In this document: positions 34,472-43,167 of the stretch, in pieces
How the letters are laid out: each line of letters starts with the position of its first letter
Numbering within the stretch: the first letter of the stretch is position 1
Notes under the pieces: generated by a model
Told to the model about the DNA's origin: nothing
Seen by the model: only the letters and a program-made list of their open reading frames with translations
The model's database searches: none
Position numbers and translations under genes: made by a program
Source: Tildeniella torsiva UHER 1998/13D
GTDB lineage: Bacteria > Cyanobacteriota > Cyanobacteriia > Phormidesmidales > Phormidesmidaceae
Assembly: GCA_019358835.1 (NCBI GenBank)
Contig: JAHHIH010000001.1
Location: 124,001-188,000, forward strand
Direction: 5' to 3'
DNA length: 64,000 nucleotides

Positions 34472-35746
34472 ATGGCTCAAGCATCTTCCCCAACCGCCGA
34501 AGCGGATGGTTCCCATGCCGAGCGCCCGGCGAAACGTCGATTTAAGCCAAAGCTGGCGATCGCGCTGCCCCTGTTGCTCGTTCTCGTGGGCGGGGCGGTG
34601 GGGCTACGGCACTGGCTCACCACCCCAGACGACAGTGCGATCGCCCTCAGCGGCCGCATTGAGGGCTACGAGACCAACCTTGGAGCTAAGGTAGGGGGCC
34701 GCATTGCCGAGATCACGGTGCGGGAGGGCGATGCGGTGCAGGTGGGTCAGGTGGTCGCCCGCCTCGACGATGCCGAGCTACAGGCCCAGCTCGCCGCCAC
34801 CGAGGCTCAGGTGGCCGCCGCCCGGCAGCAGGTGAACCAGGCCCAGCTTCAGGTGGCGGTGGTCGAAAGCCAAATTCAGGAGGCCCAGCTCACCCTCCAG
34901 CAGTCCCAGGGGGAGACGGCGGGCCGAGTCAGCCAGTCAGAAGCCTCGGTAGCGGCGGCTCAGGCGCAGCTGGCCGAAGCGCGGGCCAGAGCCCAGGAGA
35001 CCCTGGCGGCCCTGGCGCTAGCCCAGGGCGATCGCGATCGCTTTGCCACCCTGGCCGCCCAGGGAGCCGTGCCGCAGCAGCAGCTTGACCAGGCCCAAAC
35101 CCAGGTTGAGACCACCCAGGCCACGCTGAGCGCGCGGCAGTCGGCGGTGGCGGCGGCGCAGCAGCAGGTCAGTGCCGCCCAGGGGTCTTTAACCCAGGCC
35201 CAAACCACCGAGTTCAACCCAGAGATTCGCACGGCCCAGGTGCAGCGGCTGCAAACCCAGCAAGACCAGGCCCGCGCCCAGCTGGCGGGGGCCGAGGCCA
35301 ACCTCAAACAGGCCCAGGCCGCCCAGGCCGAGGCCGAAGCGCGACGCGACGATTTGGCGATTAAGAGCCCGATCGCCGGGGTGGTCGTCACCCGCACGGC
35401 AGAGCCGGGGGAAGTGCTGGCAGCCGGTGCGACGGTGCTCACCCTGGTGAATCTAGATCAGGTATATCTGCGGGGCTACATTCCCCAGGGCGAGGTGGGG
35501 CGCGTGCGGGTTGGCCAGACCGCCCACATCTTTTTAGACTCGGCCCCCGATCAGCCCCTGGCGGCGACGGTGGCGGCGGTGGATGCCGAGGCGTCGTTTA
35601 CCCCCGAAAATATCTATTTCAAAGACGACCGGGTGACCCAGGTGGTTGGGCTCAAGCTCGCCCTCGAAAATCCGGGGGGATACGCCAAGCCGGGGATGCC
35701 CGCCGATGGCGAGATTTTGCTCGATGAGGCGGAGGCGGCGCGATGA
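34472..35746 (+). CDS. HlyD-family membrane fusion (adaptor) protein
   Basis: A 424-residue periplasmic adaptor linking an inner-membrane ABC exporter to an outer-membrane channel. It has a cytoplasmic N-terminus, a single membrane anchor (about 32-48, LAIALPLLLVLVGGAVGL) and a lipoyl half (IEGYETNLGAKVGGRIAEI...GQVVARLDDAEL). A long Ala/Gln coiled hairpin follows (about 100-290), then the second lipoyl half (DLAIKSPIAGVVVTRTAEPGE) and a beta-barrel region. It begins the operon; its stop overlaps the next start as ATGA. Confidence 0.92.
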   Translation: MAQASSPTAEADGSHAERPAKRRFKPKLAIALPLLLVLVGGAVGLRHWLTTPDDSAIALSGRIEGYETNLGAKVGGRIAEITVREGDAVQVGQVVARLDDAELQAQLAATEAQVAAARQQVNQAQLQVAVVESQIQEAQLTLQQSQGETAGRVSQSEASVAAAQAQLAEARARAQETLAALALAQGDRDRFATLAAQGAVPQQQLDQAQTQVETTQATLSARQSAVAAAQQQVSAAQGSLTQAQTTEFNPEIRTAQVQRLQTQQDQARAQLAGAEANLKQAQAAQAEAEARRDDLAIKSPIAGVVVTRTAEPGEVLAAGATVLTLVNLDQVYLRGYIPQGEVGRVRVGQTAHIFLDSAPDQPLAATVAAVDAEASFTPENIYFKDDRVTQVVGLKLALENPGGYAKPGMPADGEILLDEAEAAR

Positions 35747-37818
35747 CGGCGGCGGTTCTTCCCCAGACTGAGATAGCGATCGCCGTGCAATCCCTACGCA
35801 AACGCTACGGATCGGTAGAGGCGCTCAAGGGCATTGACTTTGCGGTGCAGACTGGCGAAATTTTTGGCCTAATTGGCCCCGACGGGGCGGGCAAAACCAC
35901 CACTTTTCAAATTCTCGCCGGGGTGATGCAGGCCACTGCCGGGGAGGTGAGCGTGCTGGGCACCGAGCCTCGCCATGCCCGGCTGAACCTGGGCTACGTG
36001 ACCCAAAAGTTTTCGCTCTACCCCGACCTCAGCATTCTCAAAAATATGCGCTACAGCGCCGGTCTGCGGCGGGTGCCCGAGGCGCGGTTTGAGACGCGGG
36101 CGAGCGAGCTGCTGGGGCGAGTGGGGCTGGATCGGTTTCGCGATCGCCTGGCCGGGCAGCTCTCGGGCGGCATGAAGCAAAAGCTGGCCCTCTGCTGTGC
36201 CCTGGTGTCGGGGCCAAAGATTTTGCTGCTGGATGAGCCCACCACGGGGGTTGACCCCGTCTCGCGGCGGGAGTTTTGGGATTTGCTGGCGGCGGTGGCC
36301 GCCGAGGGCGTCACGGTCGTCGCCGCTACCCCCTACCTGGATGAGGCCGAGCGCTGCCACCGCATCGCCCTGATCTACGCGGGCGAAATCCAGCAGATTG
36401 GCACCCTGCAAGAGCTGCGGAACCGTCTGGGGCTGCGGCGCATTGAGGTGCGGGCTGAGCCGTTGGATCAGGCGGAGGTGGCGCTGAACCAGAGCCGTGG
36501 AGGCCCTCTCCCTAGCCCTCTCCCTGGGGGAGAGGGGACTGGAAAGATCCCCCCTGCCCTCCTTAAAAAGGGGGGTAGCGCAGACAGTGGTACTGAGAGC
36601 CCCCTTTTCAAGGGGGCAGCGACAGCGGGGGATCCAACCCAAGCCATTGTCGATATTCAGACCTTTGGCGATCGCCTGGATGTAATGGTGAGTGACGCCG
36701 AGCGGGGCAGCGAGCAGATTCGCGCCGTGCTGGCCGATCGCGGTATTCACCTCAGCGACCTGCGCCAGGATGAACCCACCCTAGAAAACGTCTTCGTCAA
36801 CCGCCTGCGCCAGCAGGGGCTAGACCCGGCCTATCTAGACTTCCCGGCCTATCGCTCGGGCAAGGAGCCGGGGGGCATCGCCTTAGAAACCCGCCAGCTG
36901 CAGAAGACTTTTGGCGACTTTCATGCGGTGCGGGGGGTCGATATTACCGTTCACTACGGCGAAATTTACGGTCTGCTGGGGGCCAACGGGGCGGGTAAAA
37001 CCACGGTGATTAAAATGCTGTGCGGGCTGCTGCCCCCTAGCGGCGGCGAGGTTGAGCTAGCCGGAGAAACCAGCCGTTTGGATCGCTCGGAGGTGCGATC
37101 GCGCATTGGCTACATGAGCCAAAAATTTACCCTCTACGACGACCTCACCATTCGCCAAAACCTGGAATTTTACTGCGGCGTCTACGGGGTGCCCCAGCCC
37201 CTCCAGCGCGAAAAGATCGACTGGGTGCTCGAAACCTGCGGCCTGGTGGGTCAAGATCATCTGCTCACCGGCAGCCTGCCGGGGGGCTGGAAACAGCGGG
37301 TCTCCTTTGGGGCTTCGGTGATGCACGAGCCCGATATTCTGTTTCTCGACGAGCCTACCTCGGGGGTTGACCCCCTGGCGCGGCGGCAGTTTTGGCGGCT
37401 GATTCGCGACTTTGCCCGGCGGGGCACCGCCATTTTGGTCACCACCCACTATCTCGAAGAGGCCGAAAACTGCAACACTATGGCCTTTATGGTGGCGGGA
37501 GACATTGTGGCCCAGGGGTCACCGAGCCAGATCAAGGCCGGGCAGCCGGGGCAGCTGATCGAGCTGGTGTCGGCCCAAACCCAGGCGGCCTCAAATCTGC
37601 TCAAGCAGCGGCTGGCCTCCTGGCGGGTGTCGATTTTTGGCGATCGCCTTCACCTGGTGCTCGACGACCCCGATCGCGACCTGGCCGCCGTACAGCAGTG
37701 GCTCCAGGAGGCCCAGATCGCCGTGCAGTCTACCCGGCCTATCCCCTTTTCCCTAGAGGATGCGTTTATCGGCATTGTGCAGCGGGCGGAAACGACCCAG
37801 CGGGCCAAGGCACCATGA
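35743..37818 (+). CDS. Fused double ABC ATPase with repeat-derived insert
   Basis: The 691-residue product has two nucleotide-binding domains in tandem, like YbhF. The first has Walker A GPDGAGKTT, signature LSGGMKQKLALC and Walker B ILLLDEPTTG. The second has GANGAGKTT, SLPGGWKQRVSFG and DILFLDEPTSG. The second signature reads LPGGW instead of LSGGQ. Between them, about residues 252-292 are encoded by dispersed repeats (PLPSPLPGGEGTG, IPPALLKKGGS, SPLFKGAATAGDP), replacing or extending the linker. The frame is intact, so the gene is probably functional. It powers export with the two permeases. Confidence 0.9.
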   Translation: MTAAVLPQTEIAIAVQSLRKRYGSVEALKGIDFAVQTGEIFGLIGPDGAGKTTTFQILAGVMQATAGEVSVLGTEPRHARLNLGYVTQKFSLYPDLSILKNMRYSAGLRRVPEARFETRASELLGRVGLDRFRDRLAGQLSGGMKQKLALCCALVSGPKILLLDEPTTGVDPVSRREFWDLLAAVAAEGVTVVAATPYLDEAERCHRIALIYAGEIQQIGTLQELRNRLGLRRIEVRAEPLDQAEVALNQSRGGPLPSPLPGGEGTGKIPPALLKKGGSADSGTESPLFKGAATAGDPTQAIVDIQTFGDRLDVMVSDAERGSEQIRAVLADRGIHLSDLRQDEPTLENVFVNRLRQQGLDPAYLDFPAYRSGKEPGGIALETRQLQKTFGDFHAVRGVDITVHYGEIYGLLGANGAGKTTVIKMLCGLLPPSGGEVELAGETSRLDRSEVRSRIGYMSQKFTLYDDLTIRQNLEFYCGVYGVPQPLQREKIDWVLETCGLVGQDHLLTGSLPGGWKQRVSFGASVMHEPDILFLDEPTSGVDPLARRQFWRLIRDFARRGTAILVTTHYLEEAENCNTMAFMVAGDIVAQGSPSQIKAGQPGQLIELVSAQTQAASNLLKQRLASWRVSIFGDRLHLVLDDPDRDLAAVQQWLQEAQIAVQSTRPIPFSLEDAFIGIVQRAETTQRAKAP
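36503..36620. repeat. In-frame copies of repeat families A and B inside the ABC ATPase gene
   Basis: 36503-36537 is the family A palindrome (CCCTCTCCCTAGCCC...GGGGGAGAGGGG). 36544-36620 is family B (AAGATCCCCCC...CCTTAAAAAGGGGGG, then GAGCCCCCTTTTCAAGGGGGC). Both match intergenic copies at 30722-30872. The length keeps the frame. Confidence 0.88.
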
Positions 37819-38924
37819 AGCGCGTTTTTTCCCAGGCGCTAAAGGAACTCAACCAGTTTCGCCGCGATCGCCTCACTATGGCCCTGGCCTTTGTGCTGCC
37901 CCTGGCCGTGCTGCTGATCTACGGCTACGCCATCCGCCTGGAGGCCAAAAATATTCCCCTCAGCATTCAGGATTTTGACGACAGCTTTCTCAGCCGCACT
38001 TACGTTGAGCGCCTGTTTGCCACCAACCAGTTTGTGTTCACCCCCACGGTGGGGCGAGACCCCACCTCGGCGTTGGATCAAGGCATCGCCAAGGCAACGG
38101 TGATCATTCCCCCCGATTTTGAGCGTCAGATTAAGCTGCACCAGCCGGTAACGGTGCAGACGCTGATCGACGGCACCGACGTCAACAACGCCCGCGTCAT
38201 TCAAAACAGCCTGCGGGCCACCACCCAGTTCTTTCTGCGCAGCAGCAATCTGGTGCCCGAGCAGGCGCGATCGCCCATCCGCCCCCAGGTGCGCCTCTGG
38301 TTCAACCCCGGTCGCCGCGAAGCGCTCTACATTGTGCCCGGCATTTTTGGCGTCATTCTCTGGGTGTTTCCGTCGATGCTAGCCGCCATTGCCCTAGTAC
38401 GCGAAAAGGAGCAGGGCACCCTGGTGCAGGTCTACGCCTCTGACCTCAGCGCCGTGGAATGGCTGCTGGGCAAAGAGCTGGCCTACCTGCTGGTGGGGCT
38501 GGGCGAAGCTCTGGTGGTGATGACTGTGGCCACCGTGCTGTTTGGCCTGCGCCTGCGGGGCGACCCCACCCCGCTGCTGGTGGGGCTGGTGATCTATCTG
38601 GCGGCGGCGGTGGCCTTTGGGCTGCTAGTGGGGGCGCGGGCTGGCAACCAAACTGGAGCCGTGCAGGGCACCGCGATCGCCGGTTTTCTCACCGCCCTAC
38701 TGCTCTCGGGCTTTATCTATCGCCTAGAGAATATCCCCTTCCCCCTATCTCTGCTGTCGAATGTGATTCCAGCTCGCTACTTTATCGTCATTACCCGCGA
38801 TGCCTTTGTGCGCGGCACCGGCTGGGTCGGTGTTTGGTATGCCCCCCTGGCGATCGCCCTGATCGGCGGCTTTTTCTTCCGCACCGCCACCCGCATCCTC
38901 CACCGCATGCAGTTTGCAGACTAG
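37815..38924 (+). CDS. ABC-2 type exporter permease (YbhS/YbhR-like), first copy
   Basis: A 369-residue permease with the ABC-2 layout. There is one N-terminal helix (DRLTMALAFVLPLAVLLIYGYAI), a large periplasmic region of about 150 residues, then five or so C-terminal helices (YIVPGIFGVILWVFPSMLAAIALV...REKEQGTLVQ...). The ATG at 37815 overlaps the ATPase stop. The start codon belongs to MKRVFSQALKEL, as upstream frame extension runs inside the ATPase gene. With the permease at 39823 it should form a heterodimeric channel. Confidence 0.9.
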   Translation: MKRVFSQALKELNQFRRDRLTMALAFVLPLAVLLIYGYAIRLEAKNIPLSIQDFDDSFLSRTYVERLFATNQFVFTPTVGRDPTSALDQGIAKATVIIPPDFERQIKLHQPVTVQTLIDGTDVNNARVIQNSLRATTQFFLRSSNLVPEQARSPIRPQVRLWFNPGRREALYIVPGIFGVILWVFPSMLAAIALVREKEQGTLVQVYASDLSAVEWLLGKELAYLLVGLGEALVVMTVATVLFGLRLRGDPTPLLVGLVIYLAAAVAFGLLVGARAGNQTGAVQGTAIAGFLTALLLSGFIYRLENIPFPLSLLSNVIPARYFIVITRDAFVRGTGWVGVWYAPLAIALIGGFFFRTATRILHRMQFAD

Positions 38925-39021
38925 CCCGATCGAGTGCCTTTGCCAGGGTTCGGATGCTTCAGCTGACGGCAAGGGCAAAGGCTACACCCACAAAAGCACC
39001 CTGCCTCTAGGCTAAATCAGC

Positions 39022-39426
39022 CTAGTCAGCGGTAGTGAAGGGGTTCAGGATCATAACGGCGCAGTCTTCAAAATCGCGGGTATTGCGGGTTACCAGGGTT
39101 AGCTGATGGACTTGGGCTGTAGCCGCAATCAGCATATCGGCCTGGGTTCGAGTCATGCCTGTGGCTCTTAGACTGCCGCGCAATATCCCTGAGCGCTGGG
39201 CAATTTCGGGTGTAATCGGCAAAATTTGGCAAGACGTACCGAGAAAACCTTGAAACCAATCTTGAATACGGGCATTTGGCTTAGCTCTAAGCCCGTAGGT
39301 GATTTCTTCGAGGGTAATGACGCTTAAAGCGATCTCCGTAACTCCCAAGCTCCACTGCACCACGCCAGGATTGGGCTGGGGTCGAGCCAGCTCACTGATG
39401 ATGTTAGTGTCGCAAAGAAAGGTCAT
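39022..39426 (-). CDS. VapC-like PIN-domain toxin
   Basis: A 134-residue PIN-domain ribonuclease. Acidic active-site residues are Asp6 (FLCDTNIISELARP), Glu40 or Glu41 (ITLEEITYG), Asp97 (TQADMLIAATA) and Asp118 (TRNTRDFEDC). VapC toxins cleave tRNA or rRNA and are held inactive by their antitoxin. Its start overlaps the antitoxin stop by 4 bp. The module is on the minus strand, between two permease genes of a plus-strand export operon. Confidence 0.92.
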   Translation of the reverse strand: MTFLCDTNIISELARPQPNPGVVQWSLGVTEIALSVITLEEITYGLRAKPNARIQDWFQGFLGTSCQILPITPEIAQRSGILRGSLRATGMTRTQADMLIAATAQVHQLTLVTRNTRDFEDCAVMILNPFTTAD

Positions 39427-39704
39427 AAGCGGTTGGAATCAAACGCATTAGGCCGATCTTGGCGCGGGGGAATCTCAAGCATGTAGTCTTCTTCAAGACA
39501 AATTTGGCGTAGCTCGGTAAACGCACTGGCCAGAGAAAGATGTTGCTGGCGGTGCTGCTGCCAAGCCAGAAATTCGTGGAATAGATCGGCCTTAATTACA
39601 GCAGCAACTAAAAAGTTGTGTTGATAAATAAGCTGAGGCTCTTGATCTGCGGCATTGATTACCTCAGAAAACTGCTGCTGCGCGTCTTCAACATTCCAGG
39701 TCAT
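39423..39704 (-). CDS. Phd/YefM-like antitoxin
   Basis: A 93-residue antitoxin with the Phd/YefM N-terminal DNA-binding pattern (WNVEDAQQQFSEVINAADQEPQLI, then HNFLVAAVIKADLFHEFL) and a flexible acidic/Pro tail that would wrap the toxin. It precedes the toxin, as usual, and probably autorepresses the pair. Confidence 0.85.
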   Translation of the reverse strand: MTWNVEDAQQQFSEVINAADQEPQLIYQHNFLVAAVIKADLFHEFLAWQQHRQQHLSLASAFTELRQICLEEDYMLEIPPRQDRPNAFDSNRL

Positions 39705-39822
39705 AGGCGTTACAACTTAGACAAGTCCCCGTTCAATTCTAGACAACCCCTACTCTACAGAGAGGCACTGCTTGAGCAAAAGACCTCAGGGTTGAATTGT
39801 CCACCTTCCCTACCCTTCTCCC

Positions 39823-40926
39823 ATGCCCTTCCCCCGCCTCTGGTCACTGATGCTCAAAGAAGTCCGGCAGATTTTCAAGAATCGGCAGATTATCTTTTTG
39901 CTGCTGTTTCCGCCGACGGTGCAGCTGCTGGTGTTTGGGCTGGCCCTCAACCCCGCCGTCAACCACCTCAGCCTGGGGGTAGTGGACTACAACAACAGCC
40001 CCGCCAGCCGCGATTTTGTCGCCGCTCTGGTGGCCAATGATGTGTTTGAAATTCAGTCGGTTCAGCCCAGCGCCGCCGCCCTGGGGCAGCAGGTACGCAG
40101 GGGCAACATTTCCACTGGGCTGGTGATTCCGCCGGAGTTTGCCGAGCGGCTGGCCACCGATCGCTCGGTGGATGTGCAAGTGCTAATCGACGGGGTCGAT
40201 GCCAACACGGCGGGCATTGCTAACGGCTATATGCAGCAGCTGATCAACCGCTACGGGCAGAGCCTGGGGCCGATCGCAGAGCCGCCCGTACAGACGGCGG
40301 TGCGATTTTTGTACAATCCGGGGCTGCTGAGCAGCTGGTTTTTTGTGCCGGGGGTGATTGGCGTGGTGCTTACCCTGACCGGGTCGCTGGTGTCGTCTAC
40401 CACGGTGATTCGCGAAAAAGACATGGGCACCCTGGAGCAGCTTTTGATGACCCCGGCCCAGGGCTGGGAAATTTTGGCGGCCAAGATTGCGCCGCTGTTT
40501 GTGCTGCTAATGGGGGATGTGCTGCTAGCTTCGGCGATCGCCCGCATTGTCTTTGGTCTGCCCTTTCGCGGCAGCTACCCGCTATTTTTGGCGCTGTCGG
40601 GAATGTACGTGTTTGTGGCGATTAGCATTGGCATTTTGCTGGCCACCCTGGCCCGCACCCAGCAGCAGGTGGTGCTGATGTCGTTTTTCTTTAACGTGCC
40701 GCTGATTCAGCTATCGGGGGCGATCGCCCCCATCGAGAGTATGCCGACCTTTTTTCGGGTGCTGTCGTTTTTTGACCCGCTGCGCCACTACGTCACCATC
40801 GCCCGCAGCCTGATTCTCAAGGGCGTGGGCCTGCAAATATTGCTGCCGGAGGTCTTGACGCTGCTGGGCTTTGCGGTTCTGCTAATGGGGTTGAGCATCA
40901 GCCGATTTCGGGCGCAGCTCAACTGA
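39823..40926 (+). CDS. ABC-2 type exporter permease, second copy
   Basis: A 367-residue permease with the same topology as the gene at 37815. It has an N-terminal helix (IIFLLLFPPTVQLLVFGLAL), a periplasmic domain with VQVLIDGVDANTAGIANGY, and five C-terminal helices (FFVPGVIGVVLTLTGSLVSSTTVIREKDMGTLEQLLMTP). Pairs of such permeases normally sit adjacent, as in ybhSR. Here ~900 bp and a reversed toxin-antitoxin module intervene, so it may need its own promoter in 39705-39822. Confidence 0.9.
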   Translation: MPFPRLWSLMLKEVRQIFKNRQIIFLLLFPPTVQLLVFGLALNPAVNHLSLGVVDYNNSPASRDFVAALVANDVFEIQSVQPSAAALGQQVRRGNISTGLVIPPEFAERLATDRSVDVQVLIDGVDANTAGIANGYMQQLINRYGQSLGPIAEPPVQTAVRFLYNPGLLSSWFFVPGVIGVVLTLTGSLVSSTTVIREKDMGTLEQLLMTPAQGWEILAAKIAPLFVLLMGDVLLASAIARIVFGLPFRGSYPLFLALSGMYVFVAISIGILLATLARTQQQVVLMSFFFNVPLIQLSGAIAPIESMPTFFRVLSFFDPLRHYVTIARSLILKGVGLQILLPEVLTLLGFAVLLMGLSISRFRAQLN

Positions 40927-41514
40927 GTTTGCCCCTGACCACGCGCAGGCCCAGGCAATCTCCACACAGCTATGGATTGCTCAAGCGCAGCGATCGCCGG
41001 ACTTGCACCAGCGATCGGAGTTAACGAGGCAAAAGCGCCCCTCAACGCCGGTTCGACCAATGTTAGCGCGGTGTGAGAAAAATCCCAGTCAAGCGGTATT
41101 TCAGGGCAAGCCAGCGTCGTTTGGCAAAGATTAGATCGTGAGGCTGACAACACTTTAGGTCGGCCTTGGCTCAACCATGCATGCAAATAGATGCAGCGAT
41201 GGCATTAATCAAATCTATAGAGATATCCACCAGCAATAAGCTTGACCTATTGGTTGAATTAAAAATTGCATTCCAAACCTACCCGCCAAGGGGGATCGTT
41301 TGCCTAAAAATGGCTATAGACTTATTTTCATGCAAAAAGAATGTGCAATTGATTCAAGTCAATACATATTCTAGTCATTCTCCTCGACTGCAACCTTGCC
41401 GTCACAGGCTATAGGCCTTGCTGTCTAGTGCGATCGCCCACAGCTTTTCCACCACCCATAGTCCATTTAGCTAACCAGCGCTCCCAACTGCGGAGGCCGC
41501 TGTAAGGAGGTTCT
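40927..41514. other. 588 bp upstream region of the uptake operon
   Basis: It separates the exporter operon from the NrtA/CmpA-like gene. No gene is convincing. AT-rich stretches near 41205-41360 are the likely promoter area. I found no clear GTA-N8-TAC (NtcA) site by eye. The ribosome-binding site AAGGAGG ends about 5 bp before the ATG at 41515. Confidence 0.5.
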
Positions 41515-42864
41515 ATGTCCAATTTTTCGCGCCGCAAATTTTTGGCCACCGCTGGTGTATCGGCGGCCAGTTCACTGCTACTCAAGGGTTGTTTAGGGAA
41601 TCCCCCTTCGGCCACCGTCTCCACCGCCCCGGTAGCCGCGGCCCCAGGCCCCGTAGCTGCCGGTGACACTCCCGAAACCACTACAGTCAAGCTGGGCTAC
41701 CTTCCCATTGTGGAAGCCTCCCCGCTGATCGTGGCCCAGGAAAAGGGATTTTTTGCCAAGTATGGGATGACCGGGGTAGAAGTGGCCAAACAGGCGAGCT
41801 GGGCCGCCGCTCGCGATAACGTCACCATTGGCTCTGCCGGGGGCGGCATTGACGGTGGCCAGTGGCAAATGCCCATGCCCCATCTGCTCAGCGAGGGCAT
41901 TATCACCGACGGCAACAAAGTGCCGATGTACGTGTTGGCAATGCTGAATACCCAGGGCAACGGCATTGCTATTGCTGGTGCCCACGCCGGTAAAGGCTTG
42001 GGGTTAGATGTCTCGGGAGCGGCAGACTACATCAAGGGCTTCTCCGCTAACCAGGGCCGCAAGTTTAAGGCGGCATTCACCTTCCCCAACGCCAACCAAG
42101 ACTTTTGGATTCGCTACTGGTTCGCCGCTGGCGGCATTGACCCCGACCAAGACATTGAACTGTTGACGGTGCCCGCCGCCGAAACAGTGCAGGGCATGCG
42201 CAACGGCACCATGGATGCCTTTAGTACCGGCGACCCCTGGCCCTACCGCATTGTGACCGACGACATTGGGTTCTTAGGGGCACTGACTCAGGAAATGTGG
42301 GCCTTCCACCCCGAAGAATATCTAGCCCTGCGGGCCGACTGGGTAGATGCCCATCCCAAGGCCACCAAAGCCTTACTCAAGGCCGTAATGGAAGCTCAAC
42401 AGTGGGCCGATAAACCCGAAAATCGGGCTGAGCTGGTGCAAATTACCGCCGGTCGTAACTACTTCAACATTCCCCCCGAGGTGCTGAAGGCCCCCTTTGA
42501 CGGCAATTACAAAATGGGCGATGGCAAGGCCGACATCAACAGCTTTGACGCTGGCCCCCTGTACTGGAAAGACCCCAAAGGCAGTGTGTCTTACCCCTAC
42601 AAGAGCCACGACACCTGGTTTCTCACCGAAAGCATGCGCTGGGGCTTCCACAAAGACCAGCTCACCGACTTCGACACCGTGAAGCGCATTGTCGATGCCG
42701 TCAACCGCGAAGACCTCTGGCGCGAAGCCGCTACCGAAGCAGGCTTTACCGACGCCATTCCCAAAGACACCTCGCGCGGCATCGAGACCTTCTTCGACGG
42801 CATAAAGTTTGACCCCGCAAACCCTGAGGCATACCTCAACAGCCTTCAGATCAAGCGGGTCTAG
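41515..42864 (+). CDS. NrtA/CmpA-family substrate-binding lipoprotein
   Basis: A 449-residue periplasmic binding protein of the nitrate/bicarbonate ABC importers. It has a twin-arginine start ([12 protein letters not shown]) and a lipobox (LLKGC, Cys26), so it is Tat-exported and lipid-anchored. The core motifs include [36 protein letters not shown] and [16 protein letters not shown]. At the position of NrtA His196 (by my alignment from memory) this protein has Phe188 ([13 protein letters not shown]), so nitrate as substrate is not assured. No nirA or narB gene is nearby. It could import nitrate, bicarbonate or another small anion. Confidence 0.85.
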   Translation: MSNFSRRKFLATAGVSAASSLLLKGCLGNPPSATVSTAPVAAAPGPVAAGDTPETTTVKLGYLPIVEASPLIVAQEKGFFAKYGMTGVEVAKQASWAAARDNVTIGSAGGGIDGGQWQMPMPHLLSEGIITDGNKVPMYVLAMLNTQGNGIAIAGAHAGKGLGLDVSGAADYIKGFSANQGRKFKAAFTFPNANQDFWIRYWFAAGGIDPDQDIELLTVPAAETVQGMRNGTMDAFSTGDPWPYRIVTDDIGFLGALTQEMWAFHPEEYLALRADWVDAHPKATKALLKAVMEAQQWADKPENRAELVQITAGRNYFNIPPEVLKAPFDGNYKMGDGKADINSFDAGPLYWKDPKGSVSYPYKSHDTWFLTESMRWGFHKDQLTDFDTVKRIVDAVNREDLWREAATEAGFTDAIPKDTSRGIETFFDGIKFDPANPEAYLNSLQIKRV

Positions 42865-42872
42865 GAGGAGAG

Positions 42873-42968
42873 GAAAAGTAGAAAAGTTTTGAGTTTTGAG
42901 TTTTGATTTTTGCTATCTCCACCAAAAACTCAACACTCAACATTAAGAACTCAAAATTCTTCTAAAAC
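42873..42968. repeat. Imperfect inverted repeat of TTTTGAGTT units
   Basis: GTTTTGAGTTTTGAGTTTTGATTTTTG is followed, after a short loop, by CAAAAACTCAACACTCAAC...GAACTCAAAATTC, its approximate complement. It is the AACTCAAAATTCAAAATTC type of dispersed cyanobacterial palindrome, a relative of which lies inside cobN near 62650-62710. It fills part of the 303 bp gap between the A and B genes. Confidence 0.78.
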
Positions 42969-43010
42969 CCTCTTCCCCCCAGCACTGGTTCAGAGAGAGA
43001 TGACCAGAGG

Positions 43011-43115
43011 CGAACCCGTGGGGTCTCCATCGACCACAGCAGCCCCACGTCCGTTCGCTTCGGTGCCTGAACCAGCCTGCCTCGGTCAGTCTCCCCAAAG
43101 AATGGCCGAGGTAGG
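43011..43115 (+). promoter_or_regulatory. Candidate structured RNA leader before the B permease
   Basis: Two helices can be drawn. The first has CGAAC (43011-43015) with GTTCG (43053-43057), enclosing GTGGGG (43018-43023) with CCCCAC (43043-43048). The second has CCTGCCTCGG (43076-43085) with CCGAGGTAGG (43106-43115), including one G-U pair. Together they lie 53 to 157 bases before the start codon at 43168. No known riboswitch motif is recognised; it could be a processing or stability element. Confidence 0.45.
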
Positions 43116-43167
43116 TTTCCTCCTCAAATGAATCCCTAGCAACCATTAGCACTTTAGGAAAACACCC

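Noticed and set aside
35869-36750. 293-residue minus-strand frame in the ABC ATPase
   Set aside because: Shadow of the double ATPase; open only because of GC bias and the inserted palindromes.
37392-38924. 510-residue frame extending upstream of the first permease
   Set aside because: Its N-terminal ~140 residues read the ATPase gene in another frame. The ATG at 37815, overlapping the ATPase stop, gives a normal permease.
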